Assembly: GCF_001672755.1 (NCBI RefSeq)
Contig: NZ_LZKI01000182.1
Span: forward strand, 1 to 51,193
Length of the DNA: 51,193 nucleotides
DNA from: Mycobacterium colombiense
Lineage (GTDB): Bacteria; Actinomycetota; Actinomycetes; Mycobacteriales; Mycobacteriaceae
Direction of reading: 5' to 3'
The notes beneath the pieces were generated by a model. The model was given only the letters and a program-made list of their open reading frames with translations. It did not search any database and had not been told where the DNA came from. Made by a program: the position numbers and the translations under genes. How positions within the stretch are numbered: the stretch's first letter is position 1; the number at the start of each line of letters is the position of its first letter. This document shows, piece after piece, positions 25,232-33,803 of this stretch.

Positions 25232-26302
25232 ATGTACGGCCTGGTGCGCCAGCTGTTTTTCGTGGTCCCGCCCGAGCGGATCCACACGCTGGTGTTCGCC
25301 GTGCTGCGTGGTGTCACCGCGGTCGGGTGGACGCGCCGGGTGCTGCACCGGCTGCTGGCTCCGACGGATCCGGCGCTGGCCAGCACGGTGTTCGGGGTGC
25401 GCTTCCCCGGGCCACTGGGGCTGGCGGCCGGCTTCGACAAGGACGGCCTCGGCCTGCTCACCTGGGGCGCGCTGGGCTTCGGGCACGCCGAGGTGGGGAC
25501 GGTCACCGCCAATCCGCAACCCGGCAATCCCGCCCCGCGCATGTTCCGGCTGCCGGCCGACCGGGCGCTGCTGAACCGGATGGGCTTCAACAATCTCGGT
25601 GCGGGCGCACTCGCGATGCGGCTCTCGCGACAGCGGCCCGAGGTGCCGATCGGGGTCAACATCGGCAAGACGAAGGTGACGCCGGCCGAGCAGGCGGTCG
25701 ACGATTACCGGGCGAGCGCCCGGCTGGTCGGCCCGCTGGCGTCCTACCTGGTGGTCAACGTCAGCTCGCCGAACACGCCCGGACTGCGTGATCTGCAGGC
25801 GGTCGAGTCGCTGCGGCCCATCCTGTCGGCCGTGCTCGCCGAGACATCCACGCCCGTGCTGGTGAAGATCGCGCCGGATCTTTCCGATTCCGATGTGGAC
25901 GAGATCGCGGACCTGGCAGTCGAACTGGGGCTGGCCGGCATCGTCGCCACCAACACCACGGTGTCGCGGCAGGGTCTGCACACACCGGGGGTCGACGAGC
26001 TGGGGCCGGGTGGCATCTCCGGGCCGCCGGTGGCGCTCCGCGCGGTCGAGGTGCTGCGCAGACTGTACGGGCGCGTCGGCGACCGCCTGGTGCTGATCAG
26101 CGTCGGGGGCATCGAGACCGCGGACGACGCGTGGGAGCGGATCACCGCGGGCGCATCGCTGCTGCAGGGCTATACGGGCTTCATCTACGGAGGAGGCTTG
26201 TGGGCCAAGCAGATTCACCAGGGCATCGCGCAGCGGCTGCGTGACGGCGGCTTCGCTTCGCTCGGTGATGCCGTCGGCTCGGCGGCCCGCACACCGGAGT
26301 AG
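25232..26302 (+). CDS. pyrD: Dihydroorotate dehydrogenase (quinone), class 2
   Basis: PyrD oxidises dihydroorotate to orotate in pyrimidine synthesis and passes electrons to membrane quinones. The 356-residue protein has the class 2 N-terminal amphipathic extension (MYGLVRQLFFVVPPERIHTL), FMN-binding LAAGFDKDG and GTVTANPQPGNP, NRMGFNNLG, and the catalytic serine region NVSSPNTPGLR. ATNTTVSR and the phosphate-binding ISVGGIET also fit. Start by family alignment. It ends 2 bp from a degenerate minus-strand remnant. Confidence 0.97.
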   Translation: MYGLVRQLFFVVPPERIHTLVFAVLRGVTAVGWTRRVLHRLLAPTDPALASTVFGVRFPGPLGLAAGFDKDGLGLLTWGALGFGHAEVGTVTANPQPGNPAPRMFRLPADRALLNRMGFNNLGAGALAMRLSRQRPEVPIGVNIGKTKVTPAEQAVDDYRASARLVGPLASYLVVNVSSPNTPGLRDLQAVESLRPILSAVLAETSTPVLVKIAPDLSDSDVDEIADLAVELGLAGIVATNTTVSRQGLHTPGVDELGPGGISGPPVALRAVEVLRRLYGRVGDRLVLISVGGIETADDAWERITAGASLLQGYTGFIYGGGLWAKQIHQGIAQRLRDGGFASLGDAVGSAARTPE

Positions 26303-26303
26303 C

Positions 26304-26549
26304 TCAGGCCGCGCCGTCTTGGTCCTCACATAGCAGATCCTCCGGGTGATGGAAGGTGTTGGTTCGCGGTTGGCCACGATCGAGGTGCGGCGGCGGTATC
26401 CATTCGGTATCGCCGTTGGCGCGTTTTCGGGTGGTCCAGCCCTTCTCGAGAAGCCGGTGGTGCGGTCCGCAGGCCATCGCGAGTTGATCGATGTCGGTGC
26501 GGTGCGTCCTGGCCCAATCTTCGACATGGTGGAGCTCCACGTCGAGCAA
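26304..26549 (-). pseudogene. 13E12-repeat-type HNH endonuclease, C-terminal remnant
   Basis: About 80 codons matching the C-terminal end of mycobacterial 13E12/DUF222 HNH proteins: ELHHVEDWARTHRTDIDQLA, ACGPHHRLLEKGW, RKRANGDTEWIPPP. The histidine pair and the later ACGPHH are the HNH core. The large N-terminal DUF222 region is missing; coding similarity ends at CTCGACGTG, where transposase sequence begins on the other strand. It is a decayed mobile or repeat-family element that landed directly after pyrD. Confidence 0.78.
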
Positions 26550-26966
26550 AAGAACTGGGCCGTAGTACGCACAGTGGTCGGCTACTACCGCTACGACACC
26601 GCATCAGAACTGTTGCTACTCAACGAAATCTGGCACCTGCAATCGAAGCTGACCAACTACTTCCACCCCCAGCAGAAACTGATCTCCAAAGTCCGCACAG
26701 GAGCCAAGGTGTCCCGCAAACACGACAAGGCCAGGACCCCGTTTCACCGCGCGATCAATCACCCGAGCATGGCTGTAGAACGCATCGTCGCGCTCAAGCG
26801 AACCCACTCGCTGATCAATCCGGCCGCCACCCAACGCCAGATTCAGGCGTTGACCGCCCAGCTCTTCACCCTGGCCACCAGCAAAGCCCCAGCTGGCACC
26901 CCCGCTCCAATCACCAAGCGCGCACGCTCACGTGAGGCAACGAACCACCCTTCGCGCGCATCTTGA
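26538..26966 (+). pseudogene. Transposase fragment (integrase-core type), C-terminal part
   Basis: From HVEQKNWAVVRTVVGYYRYD onward this frame matches the C-terminal region of integrase-core transposases (ELLLLNEIWHLQSKLTNYFH, then PQQKLISKVRTGAK, then KHDKARTPFHRAI). The DDE catalytic part is absent. The upstream codons of the same open frame are antisense to the HNH remnant and are not transposase. The breakpoint lies in CACGTCGAG, which reads sensibly in both elements, a sign of microhomology joining. No terminal inverted repeats were found. Confidence 0.75.
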
Positions 26967-27076
26967 CATGAGGCAACTTGCCGACAAAACCCGCCGCGGT
27001 GAAAATTCCTAAACGAAACTGACGCAAGTGATTTCGGGCCTGAGCCCGGGCTCTATTCCGGCCTGAGCCCGAAGCC
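26967..27076 (-). terminator. Repeated hairpin region after the PEBP gene
   Basis: Directly after the minus-strand PEBP stop, two related GC-rich units (CGGGCCTGAGCCCG and CCGGCCTGAGCCCG) can fold singly as small hairpins or together through TTCGGGC and GCCCGAA. It may act as a terminator; there is no long U-tract, as is common in mycobacteria. Confidence 0.4.
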
Positions 27077-27607
27077 CTACTTCTGTTCGTAGGTGGCGTG
27101 GATGACCGCCCGCGCGATGGCGTGCTGAAACAGGTTGAATCCGAGGAAGGCCGGGCTGGCGTCCTCGGGGAGATCCAGCTTGTCGGTGTCCACGGCGTGC
27201 ACGGCGATGTAGTACCGGTGTGGGCCGTGGCCCGCCGGCGGCGCGGCCCCGATGTAGCGACGCTGCCCGGCGTCGTTCACCAGCGTCAGCGCATCCCCGG
27301 GCAGGTTGCTGCCATCGCCGGCACCCGCGGGCAGCTCGGTGACGTCGGAAGGCAGGTTGGCCACGGCCCAGTGCCAGAACCCGGAGGCCGTCGGGGCGTC
27401 GGGGTCGTAGACGGTGACGGCGAAGCTGCGGGTCTCGTCCGGGAATCCCGACCAGCTCAACTGGGGGCTGACGTCTTCGCCGCCCGCACCCATGATTCCG
27501 CTGACCTGCGGCTTGGCCAGGGGCTGGCCGTCGGTAACCGATTGCGAGGTCAGAGTGAAGGTCGGCAGCTTCGGCAACGATGCGTACGGGTCAGGCGCAG
27601 TGCTCAT
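27077..27607 (-). CDS. PEBP/YbhB-family protein (Rv2140c homologue)
   Basis: A 176-residue phosphatidylethanolamine-binding-protein family member. The ligand-site motifs are visible: DVSPQLSWSGFPDETRSFAV, YDPDAPTASGFWHW near residue 70, and GPHRYYIAVHAVD near 130. Bacterial homologues bind small anions or act as inhibitors, but the cellular role of this one is not established. The ATG start follows family length. It lies in the same direction as, and downstream of, the M20 peptidase. Confidence 0.92.
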   Translation of the reverse strand: MSTAPDPYASLPKLPTFTLTSQSVTDGQPLAKPQVSGIMGAGGEDVSPQLSWSGFPDETRSFAVTVYDPDAPTASGFWHWAVANLPSDVTELPAGAGDGSNLPGDALTLVNDAGQRRYIGAAPPAGHGPHRYYIAVHAVDTDKLDLPEDASPAFLGFNLFQHAIARAVIHATYEQK

Positions 27608-27643
27608 GGCGGTCCTCTCGTGTGATCGGCTTGCGTTTGTCGT

Positions 27644-28999
27644 CTAGCAGTGGGTCAGGAAGTGGGCCAGCACGTCGGTGCCGAACCGCAGCGCATCGAT
27701 GGGTACCCGCTCATCGACACCGTGGAACAGCGCGGTGAAATCCAGGTCCGGCGGCAACCGCAGCGGGCTGAACCCGAAACAGCGAATACCCAAGCGCGCG
27801 AACGATTTCGCGTCGGTGCCACCGGAAAGCATATATGGCACGGTACGGGCGCCCGGGTCGTGCGCCAGCACCGCCTCGTTCATGGCATCGACCAGGTCGC
27901 CGTCGAAGCTCGTCTCATACGACGAGAAGTCCTTGATCCACTCGCGCGTCACGTCCGGTCCGAGCAACTCGTCGATCTCAGCCTCGAACGCCTCCTTGCG
28001 CCCCGGCAGGATCCGGCAGTCCACCACCGCCTCGGCGACGGCGGGCACGACGTTGGCCTTATATCCGGCCTTGAGCATGGTGGGATTCGCGGTGTCGTGC
28101 AGCACCGCCTTGAGCATGCGGGCCATCGGGCCCAGCTTTTCGATCACTCCGCGCAGGTCGCCCGATTCGGTGTCGAAGGTCAGCCCGGTCTCCTCGCTGA
28201 CGGCGGCGAGGAATTGCGCGACCGAGTCGGTCAGCACCAGCGGAAACTGGTGGCGGCCCAGGCGGGCGACGGCCTCGGCGACGGCGGTGACGGCGTTCTG
28301 GTCGTGCACCATCGACCCGTGGCCGGCCGGGCCCCGGGCGGTGAGCTTCATCCAGGACAGCCCCTTTTCGGCCGTCTCGATCAGGTAGAGCCGACGCTCT
28401 CCCCCGTCCTTACGCGGCACCGTCAGCGAGAAGCCGCCCACCTCACCGATCGCCTCGGTGACGCCGGTGAAGAGCTCCGGCCGGTGATCGACCAGCCACT
28501 GTGCTCCGAAGGTGCCACCGTGTTCTTCGTCGGCGATGAACGCGAAGACCAAATCGCGCGGCGGGACGACGCCCGCGCGCTTCAGCTGGCGGGCCACCAC
28601 GATCATCATGCCGACCATGTCCTTCATGTCGACCGCGCCGCGGCCCCAGACGAAGCCGTCTTTGACCGCGCCGGAGAAGGGGTGCACGCTCCACTCGGTC
28701 GGCTCGGCCGGCACCACGTCGAGATGCCCGTGGATCAGCAGCGCACCACGCGCCCTGTCGGCGCCCGCCAGGCGGACGAACACGTTCCCGCGGCCCGGGG
28801 CGCCGGACTCGACATACTGCGGCGCGTACCCTACCTCGGCGAGCTGCTCGGCGATCCACTGCGCGCAGTCGGCCTCGCCCTTGGTCGTCTCCGGTTCGCC
28901 GGTGTTGGTGGTGTCGAACCGGATCAACTTGCTGACAACCTCGACCACGTCGTCGCTCGGATTGGTCGGCACCTCGGTCGCCCCGCTCTGAATGGTCAC
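27644..28999 (-). CDS. M20-family metallopeptidase (Rv2141c homologue)
   Basis: A 451-residue peptidase of the ArgE/DapE/CPG2 family, with two-metal-site motifs LLIHGHLDVVPAE near residue 95, WGRGAVDMKDMVG near 130 and FAFIADEEHGGTFGA near 160. A dimerisation domain and a C-terminal TDAKSFARLGI and metal-ligand region FHGVDERVP follow. I start at the GTG with AGGAAAGG 6 nt upstream; an ATG six codons earlier is the alternative. Substrate unknown; M20 members process small peptides or N-acyl amino acids. Confidence 0.9.
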   Translation of the reverse strand: MTIQSGATEVPTNPSDDVVEVVSKLIRFDTTNTGEPETTKGEADCAQWIAEQLAEVGYAPQYVESGAPGRGNVFVRLAGADRARGALLIHGHLDVVPAEPTEWSVHPFSGAVKDGFVWGRGAVDMKDMVGMMIVVARQLKRAGVVPPRDLVFAFIADEEHGGTFGAQWLVDHRPELFTGVTEAIGEVGGFSLTVPRKDGGERRLYLIETAEKGLSWMKLTARGPAGHGSMVHDQNAVTAVAEAVARLGRHQFPLVLTDSVAQFLAAVSEETGLTFDTESGDLRGVIEKLGPMARMLKAVLHDTANPTMLKAGYKANVVPAVAEAVVDCRILPGRKEAFEAEIDELLGPDVTREWIKDFSSYETSFDGDLVDAMNEAVLAHDPGARTVPYMLSGGTDAKSFARLGIRCFGFSPLRLPPDLDFTALFHGVDERVPIDALRFGTDVLAHFLTHC

Positions 29000-29129
29000 A
29001 ACCACCTTTCCTACCATTGCCGAGGCTGGACGGCTCGACGCCGATCATCGAGCCGTCCGGGGGAGCTGGATTGGGTTCGCGGCGCGCGATCCGATAGCCT
29101 TAGCTGCCAACCCATGCTGGTTTGGCCTT

Positions 29130-29215
29130 GTCCGAGTGGCGGAATGGCAGACGCGCTAGCTTGAGGTGCTAGTGCCCTACTAATGGGCGTGGGGGTTCAA
29201 GTCCCCCCTCGGACA
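29130..29215 (+). tRNA. tRNA-Leu (anticodon GAG)
   Basis: A complete class II tRNA. Acceptor GTCCGAG pairs with CTCGGAC. The anticodon arm GCTAG-CTTGAGG-TGCTAG places GAG in the loop, a long variable arm includes TGCCC and GGGCG, and the T arm is GGGGGTTCAAGTCCCCC. CCA is not encoded. A leucine tRNA occupies this position in related mycobacteria. Confidence 0.95.
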
Positions 29216-29511
29216 CACGACTGAGGTGAGCGAAATGGACGATTGCGTTCATTTCCGAGCCGATGGAGTGTGTTGAGCGGCGAAGCCGCGATCACACCCG
29301 TATCTATTGCCGAATATGCCGCTTCGGTGGCGGGTACACGCCCCTGGCGATCGTCGCCGGACAGCCACCCGATCGCCCACCCGCCACACACCAACAGGAA
29401 CGTGTGCCGGGAGGCGGCGTCGCCCGCCGTGGAAACCACCGCCAAAATCACCGCCCAGACGATCGCGCAGGCGATGCTGTAGGCCGTGTAGGTGCCGTAA
29501 CGCCGTCTCAT
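29197..29511 (-). CDS. Hypothetical small membrane protein
   Basis: A possible 104-residue protein with two hydrophobic segments (AYSIACAIVWAVILAVVS and TFLLVCGGWAIGWLSG). The ATG has GAGAGGA 8 nt upstream; a longer frame reaches 29604. I recognise no family. The last 19 bp overlap the 3' end of the tRNA gene on the opposite strand, which casts some doubt on the C-terminus. It stands where M. tuberculosis carries parDE2 genes. Confidence 0.45.
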   Translation of the reverse strand: MRRRYGTYTAYSIACAIVWAVILAVVSTAGDAASRHTFLLVCGGWAIGWLSGDDRQGRVPATEAAYSAIDTGVIAASPLNTLHRLGNERNRPFRSPQSCVRGGT

Positions 29512-29623
29512 CTCGCGGATCCTCTCGGTCGCGCTGACACTGTCACCAACCCGAACTTTGCCACCGCATTGGGCCTGACGCACGTAGCCTGGAGAGAAGT
29601 CCATCAGCCGGGAGCGTTAACGA

Positions 29624-30301
29624 ATGAACCCATCGAGTGGCTTTGTCCGGCGGACCTCACCGAAGACGTTCGTCGACCGGCGCGAGGCCGGACGCGCGCT
29701 GGCGCAGCAGCTGGCGGCCTATCGCGACAGGGACGATGTGCTGGTGTTCGGGCTGGCACGCGGCGGAGTGCCGGTGGCCTGGGAGATCGCCGCCGCCCTG
29801 AAGGCGCCGCTCGACGTCTTCCTGGTGCGCAAGCTCGGGGTACCCCAGTGGTCGGAGTTGGCGATGGGCGCACTGGCCAGCGGCGGCGGCCTGGTGATGA
29901 ACGAGGACGTGGTGGCCAGCCTGCGCATCACCGACGAGCAGGTGCGCGAGGTGATCGACAGCGAGACAGCCGAGTTGCTCCGACGCGAGCACGCCTACCG
30001 GGGCGGTCGCCCGATCGCCGACCTGCGCGACCGGATAGTCATTGTGGCCGACGACGGAATCGCAACGGGCGCAAGCATGCTCGCCGCCGTGCGTGCCATC
30101 CGGGCCGCCGGGCCGAAATCGATCGTGGTCGCCGTTCCGGTGGGGCCCGAGTCGACCTGCCGCGAGCTGGCGCAGGAAGCCGACGATGTGGTGTGCGCGA
30201 CCATGCCGCCCGGATTCGAAGCGGTGGGGCAGGTCTACGACGACTTCCATCAGGTCAGCGACGACGAGGTCCGCGAGCTGCTCACCACGCCGACCGGCTG
30301 A
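29624..30301 (+). CDS. Type I phosphoribosyltransferase-domain protein (Rv2143 homologue)
   Basis: A 225-residue protein with the PRPP-binding signature VIVADDGIATGAS near residue 140 and an upstream VFGLARGGVPVAWEIA block, as in PRT-fold proteins. RRTSPKTFVDRREAGRAL opens the conserved core. The salvage substrate, if any, is unknown; proteins of this subgroup are mostly uncharacterised. ATG start. It converges on the next gene with a 24-bp gap. Confidence 0.88.
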   Translation: MNPSSGFVRRTSPKTFVDRREAGRALAQQLAAYRDRDDVLVFGLARGGVPVAWEIAAALKAPLDVFLVRKLGVPQWSELAMGALASGGGLVMNEDVVASLRITDEQVREVIDSETAELLRREHAYRGGRPIADLRDRIVIVADDGIATGASMLAAVRAIRAAGPKSIVVAVPVGPESTCRELAQEADDVVCATMPPGFEAVGQVYDDFHQVSDDEVRELLTTPTG

Positions 30302-30325
30302 GGGCGAAACGCGCGCGAAAGGTAG

Positions 30326-30691
30326 TTACTTGGCGGGCTCGTCGCCGCGGCCCTCGGCCACGACCTTGGACTCTTCGGTCGGCGCGGTCTCCCGGGTCGT
30401 CGCCTCCCCCGTCGTCGCCGGTTCGCCTTCACCGGGGACTTCCTCGGGGTAGTCGACGTAGTCGCCCTCGTCGGCCCTGTTCTCGTCGGCTTGGGCCTCA
30501 TCGGCGGCCTCGGACTCGTCGCCGCCCAGGTCACGCCGCTGGCGTTCACGCAACGCATCCAGGATCAACAGCACCACGCCCACCACGCTGGCGGCGATGC
30601 AAACCCAGGCCACCAGCTCGTTGCTCGTGACGACCGCGAACACCAACGCGACGAGCCCGATCAAGGCCAATACCAGCGCAATGATGAGCAT
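30326..30691 (-). CDS. Small membrane protein with acidic tail (Rv2144c homologue)
   Basis: A 121-residue protein. Two adjoining transmembrane helices (LIIALVLALIGLVALVFAVV and AWVCIAASVVGVVLLILDAL) are followed by a short basic turn (RERQRRD) and about 70 residues rich in Glu, Asp, Ala and Thr, likely disordered and cytosolic. Encoded just downstream of wag31 in the same direction, with about 90 bp between. Function unknown; polar or divisome association is only a contextual guess. Confidence 0.85.
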   Translation of the reverse strand: MLIIALVLALIGLVALVFAVVTSNELVAWVCIAASVVGVVLLILDALRERQRRDLGGDESEAADEAQADENRADEGDYVDYPEEVPGEGEPATTGEATTRETAPTEESKVVAEGRGDEPAK

Positions 30692-30782
30692 CAGTCATCC
30701 TCCAAGCGACGAGTGGGACCGCGGTTTCAAGCCCTAGTGTGCCAACCCCGAAGCTCGGCGAGTGACCGGCACGCCCGAAAGG

Positions 30783-31580
30783 CTAGTTGTTGCCCCGGTT
30801 GAACTGGTCGAAGCTGCCGGCGTCCGCGCTGGAGTCCACGGGCGCCGCGGAACCGCGCTGCCCGAGTTCCTCCAGCTGAGACTCCAGGTAGGTCTTGAGC
30901 CGGGTCCGGTATTCGCGCTCGAAGGTGCGGAGCTGTTCGAGGCGGCCTTCCAGAACCGTGCGCTGCTGGTTGATGGTGCCCATGATCTCGGAGTGCTTGC
31001 GTTCGGCGTCGGCCTGCAGGGCGTCGGCCTTCTCCTGGGCCTGCCGCAACTGGGTCTCGGAGCGGGTCTGCGCATCCGCGAGCATGGCGTCTGCGCGCTG
31101 CCGGGCCTCGGTGACCGTGGTCTCGGCGGTGCTGCGGGCCTCGCTGAGGATCTGGTCGGCGTTGGCACGGGCGTCGGCCAGCATCTTTTCCGACTCGGTC
31201 TTGGCGGTGGTGGTCAGGCGGTCGGCGGTGTCCTGCGCCAGCGTCAGCACCCGAGCGGCCTTCATGGCCTGTTCCTCGTTGTTGGCCGCCGCGGCCGGGG
31301 CTGCGGCGGGCGCCTGCTTGACCGGTTCCGGTTCGGGGACGGGAATCGCCTGGGTGGGCGCGGCCGCTGCGGCGGGAGCGGCCGAGCCGCCGCCGGAGGC
31401 CAGCTCGTGGTCGAGCTCTTCGATCCGCTGACGCAGATCGCTGTTCTCTTCGATGAGCCGGGTCAGCTCGGCTTCCACCAGATCGAGGAAGGCATCCACC
31501 TCGTCTTCGTTGTAGCCCCGCTTGCCGATCGGTGGCTTACTGAACGCCACATTGTGGACGTCGGCTGGTGTAAGCGGCAT
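30783..31580 (-). CDS. wag31: DivIVA-family polar growth protein Wag31
   Basis: Wag31 (DivIVA, antigen 84) forms coiled-coil assemblies at the poles and directs tip growth and wall synthesis in mycobacteria. The 265-residue protein has the lipid-binding N-terminal DivIVA domain (PLTPADVHNVAF, GYNEDEVDAFLDLVEAEL), an Ala/Pro-rich linker near 90-115, and a long coiled coil with many Ala, Glu and Gln residues (ADRLTTTAKTESEKMLADAR onward). The phosphothreonine region lies in the linker in M. tuberculosis; here I see TQAIPVPEPEP. Start by family alignment. Confidence 0.97.
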   Translation of the reverse strand: MPLTPADVHNVAFSKPPIGKRGYNEDEVDAFLDLVEAELTRLIEENSDLRQRIEELDHELASGGGSAAPAAAAAPTQAIPVPEPEPVKQAPAAAPAAAANNEEQAMKAARVLTLAQDTADRLTTTAKTESEKMLADARANADQILSEARSTAETTVTEARQRADAMLADAQTRSETQLRQAQEKADALQADAERKHSEIMGTINQQRTVLEGRLEQLRTFEREYRTRLKTYLESQLEELGQRGSAAPVDSSADAGSFDQFNRGNN

Positions 31581-31862
31581 TGTTTCGTCCCCTCAAGTTC
31601 CTGTCGAACGTTCTGGAAAGTGTAGAACGCAGTGGTAGCCGTAGTGCAACTGCCGTCCATCCTGTCACACCAGGCGCGACGGTTGCTGATTAGCCCAATA
31701 AATAAGAGCCAATTTCAAACAGTGAGGCCAATAAAATCCGAAACCTTAGAAATTTTAAATCGGCGGAACCAAACCGACGCTAAAACGTGGCCGAACCGTC
31801 TCCGGGCCGGAATGGGTCGACGCTGACGCGCGGGCCGGCGCGCCGCGCGCGGGCCGTGGAGG
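31581..31862. other. AT-rich intergenic region upstream of wag31
   Basis: No gene is supported. A strongly AT-rich patch (AATAAATAAGAGCC, then TTAGAAATTTTAAAT, around 31695-31765) contrasts with the rest of the cluster and is a good place for a wag31 promoter on the minus strand, independent of the upstream division genes. Confidence 0.5.
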
Positions 31863-32153
31863 CTAAGCCGCGGCGCCGAACGCCAGCTGCATGCCGATGA
31901 ACGCGACGAGCAACAGGACCATGATCGAGAGGTCGAAGCGGACCGCCCCGATGGTGAGTTGCGGGATCAGCCTGCGGAGCAGTTTCACCGGCGGATCGGT
32001 GATCGACAGGATGATCTCCAGCACCACCACGGTGATGCCGGTGGGATGCCAGTCCCGGCTGAACGAGCGGATGAACTCGACGACGACCCGAGCGATGAGC
32101 AGCAGCCAGAAAATGAATAGCGCAAACCCAAGGATCTGAAAGAACAACACCAA
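31863..32153 (-). CDS. YggT-family membrane protein (Rv2146c homologue)
   Basis: A 96-residue YggT protein with two hydrophobic hairpins (FFQILGFALFIFWLLLIARV and LSIMVLLLVAFIGMQLAF) around a conserved DPPVKLLRRLIPQ loop. Members sit between sepF and divIVA in many Gram-positive genomes and are linked to division or osmotic tolerance. The TTG-GTG start region matches the M. tuberculosis N-terminus. Confidence 0.9.
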   Translation of the reverse strand: MVLFFQILGFALFIFWLLLIARVVVEFIRSFSRDWHPTGITVVVLEIILSITDPPVKLLRRLIPQLTIGAVRFDLSIMVLLLVAFIGMQLAFGAAA

Positions 32154-32310
32154 CTGAAGTGCCCCGACCTTACCGATGAGATGCCAAGCGCCGCGGACTA
32201 AGCGCGGCGCCTGCCAGCGTACCGACTCCGGGTAAGAGGCCCTATCTCACGTGGCCCCCGGGACCCGTCGACGATCCGGCCGCCCGCCGGGAAGCGGGCG
32301 GCGGATGCGT

Positions 32311-32955
32311 CTATTGGTAAGCGTAAAAACCGGTTTCGGCGATCCGGCGGCGCTCCTCAGGGGAAACGTCCACGTCGGCGGGTGACAGCAGGAACACCTT
32401 GGTCGCGACCTTGTCGAAGGAGCCGCGCAGCGCGAAGGCCAGGCCGGCCGCGAAGTCGACGAGCCGCTTGGCGTCGGCGTTGTCCATCGACACCAGGTCC
32501 ATGATGACCGGGGTGCCGTCGCGGAAACGCTCGCCGATGGTGCGGGCCTCGCTGTAGTCCTTGGGCCGCAGCGTGGTGATCTTCGACAGCGGGTGACCCT
32601 CTTCGAACATCATCGCCATCCGGCGCGGGTCCATCGCCAGAGCTCCGCGGGTGGAGTTGCGCAACCACGAGCCGAAGCGCGGGCCGCCGCGCTCGCCGCG
32701 GTCGAACTCGCGGGGGTGGACGGCGCCGTAACGGGGCTCGTCGCCGTAGCCGCCGCGGTAGCCGGCGGGCGGCGGGTAGTCGGCGGGCTCGCGGCGCGGG
32801 TCGTCGTAGTCGTCTTGCTCGTAGCGACCGTATCCGTCGTCAAATCGCGGGCGCGGAAACCCACGGGACGGCGCGTGGTCGTCGTAATACTCGTCCTCGT
32901 AGTCGTCCATAGGGGCCATACCGAAATAGGCCTTGACTTTGTGCAGTGTGCTCAT
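32311..32955 (-). CDS. sepF: Cell division protein SepF
   Basis: SepF anchors FtsZ to the membrane in actinobacteria, which lack FtsA. The 214-residue protein has an N-terminal membrane-targeting helix (MSTLHKVKAYFGM), an acidic, Tyr/Arg/Pro-rich linker (residues ~18-95) and a C-terminal beta domain (ITTLRPKDYSEARTIGERF, then VIMDLVSMDNADAKRLVDFA, then VFLLSPADVDVS). ATG start. It lies 65 bp downstream of the yggS homologue. Confidence 0.96.
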   Translation of the reverse strand: MSTLHKVKAYFGMAPMDDYEDEYYDDHAPSRGFPRPRFDDGYGRYEQDDYDDPRREPADYPPPAGYRGGYGDEPRYGAVHPREFDRGERGGPRFGSWLRNSTRGALAMDPRRMAMMFEEGHPLSKITTLRPKDYSEARTIGERFRDGTPVIMDLVSMDNADAKRLVDFAAGLAFALRGSFDKVATKVFLLSPADVDVSPEERRRIAETGFYAYQ

Positions 32956-33021
32956 TGCGTTGACCCTTCTAGCCCCTGGGAGTACTGGTGTTAGTGATAA
33001 AGCTGTTACTGCAGTGACTAC

Positions 33022-33798
33022 TTACGGTGACGGTAACCGCCGTGGACCCATTAACGCGGTACCGACACGCACACATGTCGAACCGTGTTTGACGGCAATT
33101 TCGAAGTCGTTGGACATGCCGGCGGACAGTCCGACGGCGTTGCGATGCGACTCGAGAACCCGGCGATGCTCGGATCGGAGCCGGTCAAAGGCCTCGTCGG
33201 GGTCCGAGTCGAGCGGGGGAATCCCCATCAGCCCGATCAGGTCCAGGTTCTTGGAGTCCTCGACCTGATCGCACACCTGGTCGACGGCCCCCGGGCGGGA
33301 TATGTCGACGCCGCCGCGCGACTCGTCGCCGTCGAGGCTGACCTGAACGTAGATCCGCATCGGGGTGGTGCGGCGGCCGTCGTTCAGCGCCGCCGCCACG
33401 CCCTTGTCGAGCGCGGACACCAGGTGCGCGCTGTCGACGGAGTGCGCGGTATGCGCCCAGCGCGCCACCGACCGGGCCTTATTCCGCTGGATATGACCCA
33501 CCATGTGCCAGCGCGGATTTGCCACATCCGCGCGTCCGGATGCCGCCAGCAATCGGGTGACTTCGGCCACTTTCGCCGTCGCTTCCTGATCCCGCGATTC
33601 GCCGATGACGCGACAACCCAATCGGGACAAAGTCACAACATCGGTTGCTGGAAAGTATTTGGTAATCGGCAGAACTTCGATTTCGCCCACATTGCGGCCC
33701 GCCGCTTCCGCCGCCGCCGCAAGGCGAGAGCGCACCGAAGCCAATGCGTGCGTCAATTCCGATTCGCGGTCTCCCCCGGCAGGTATCTCTACCGCCAT
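33022..33798 (-). CDS. PLP-homeostasis protein (YggS/PLPBP family, Rv2148c homologue)
   Basis: A 258-residue alanine-racemase-fold protein binding pyridoxal phosphate. The PLP lysine lies in LPITKYFPA near residue 45, WHMVGHIQRNK near 95 is diagnostic, and MGIPPLDSD and MSNDFEIAVKHGSTCVRVGT near 215-235 hold the phosphate. These proteins control free PLP rather than catalyse racemisation. The ATG is 5 bp after the pgeF stop; the longer open frame upstream is antisense or out of frame to pgeF. Confidence 0.94.
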   Translation of the reverse strand: MAVEIPAGGDRESELTHALASVRSRLAAAAEAAGRNVGEIEVLPITKYFPATDVVTLSRLGCRVIGESRDQEATAKVAEVTRLLAASGRADVANPRWHMVGHIQRNKARSVARWAHTAHSVDSAHLVSALDKGVAAALNDGRRTTPMRIYVQVSLDGDESRGGVDISRPGAVDQVCDQVEDSKNLDLIGLMGIPPLDSDPDEAFDRLRSEHRRVLESHRNAVGLSAGMSNDFEIAVKHGSTCVRVGTALMGPRRLPSP

Positions 33799-33803
33799 CG
33801 CGG

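Noticed and set aside
27650..29164. Long plus-strand open frame opposite the M20 peptidase
   Set aside because: It mirrors the peptidase codons and has no recognisable domain.
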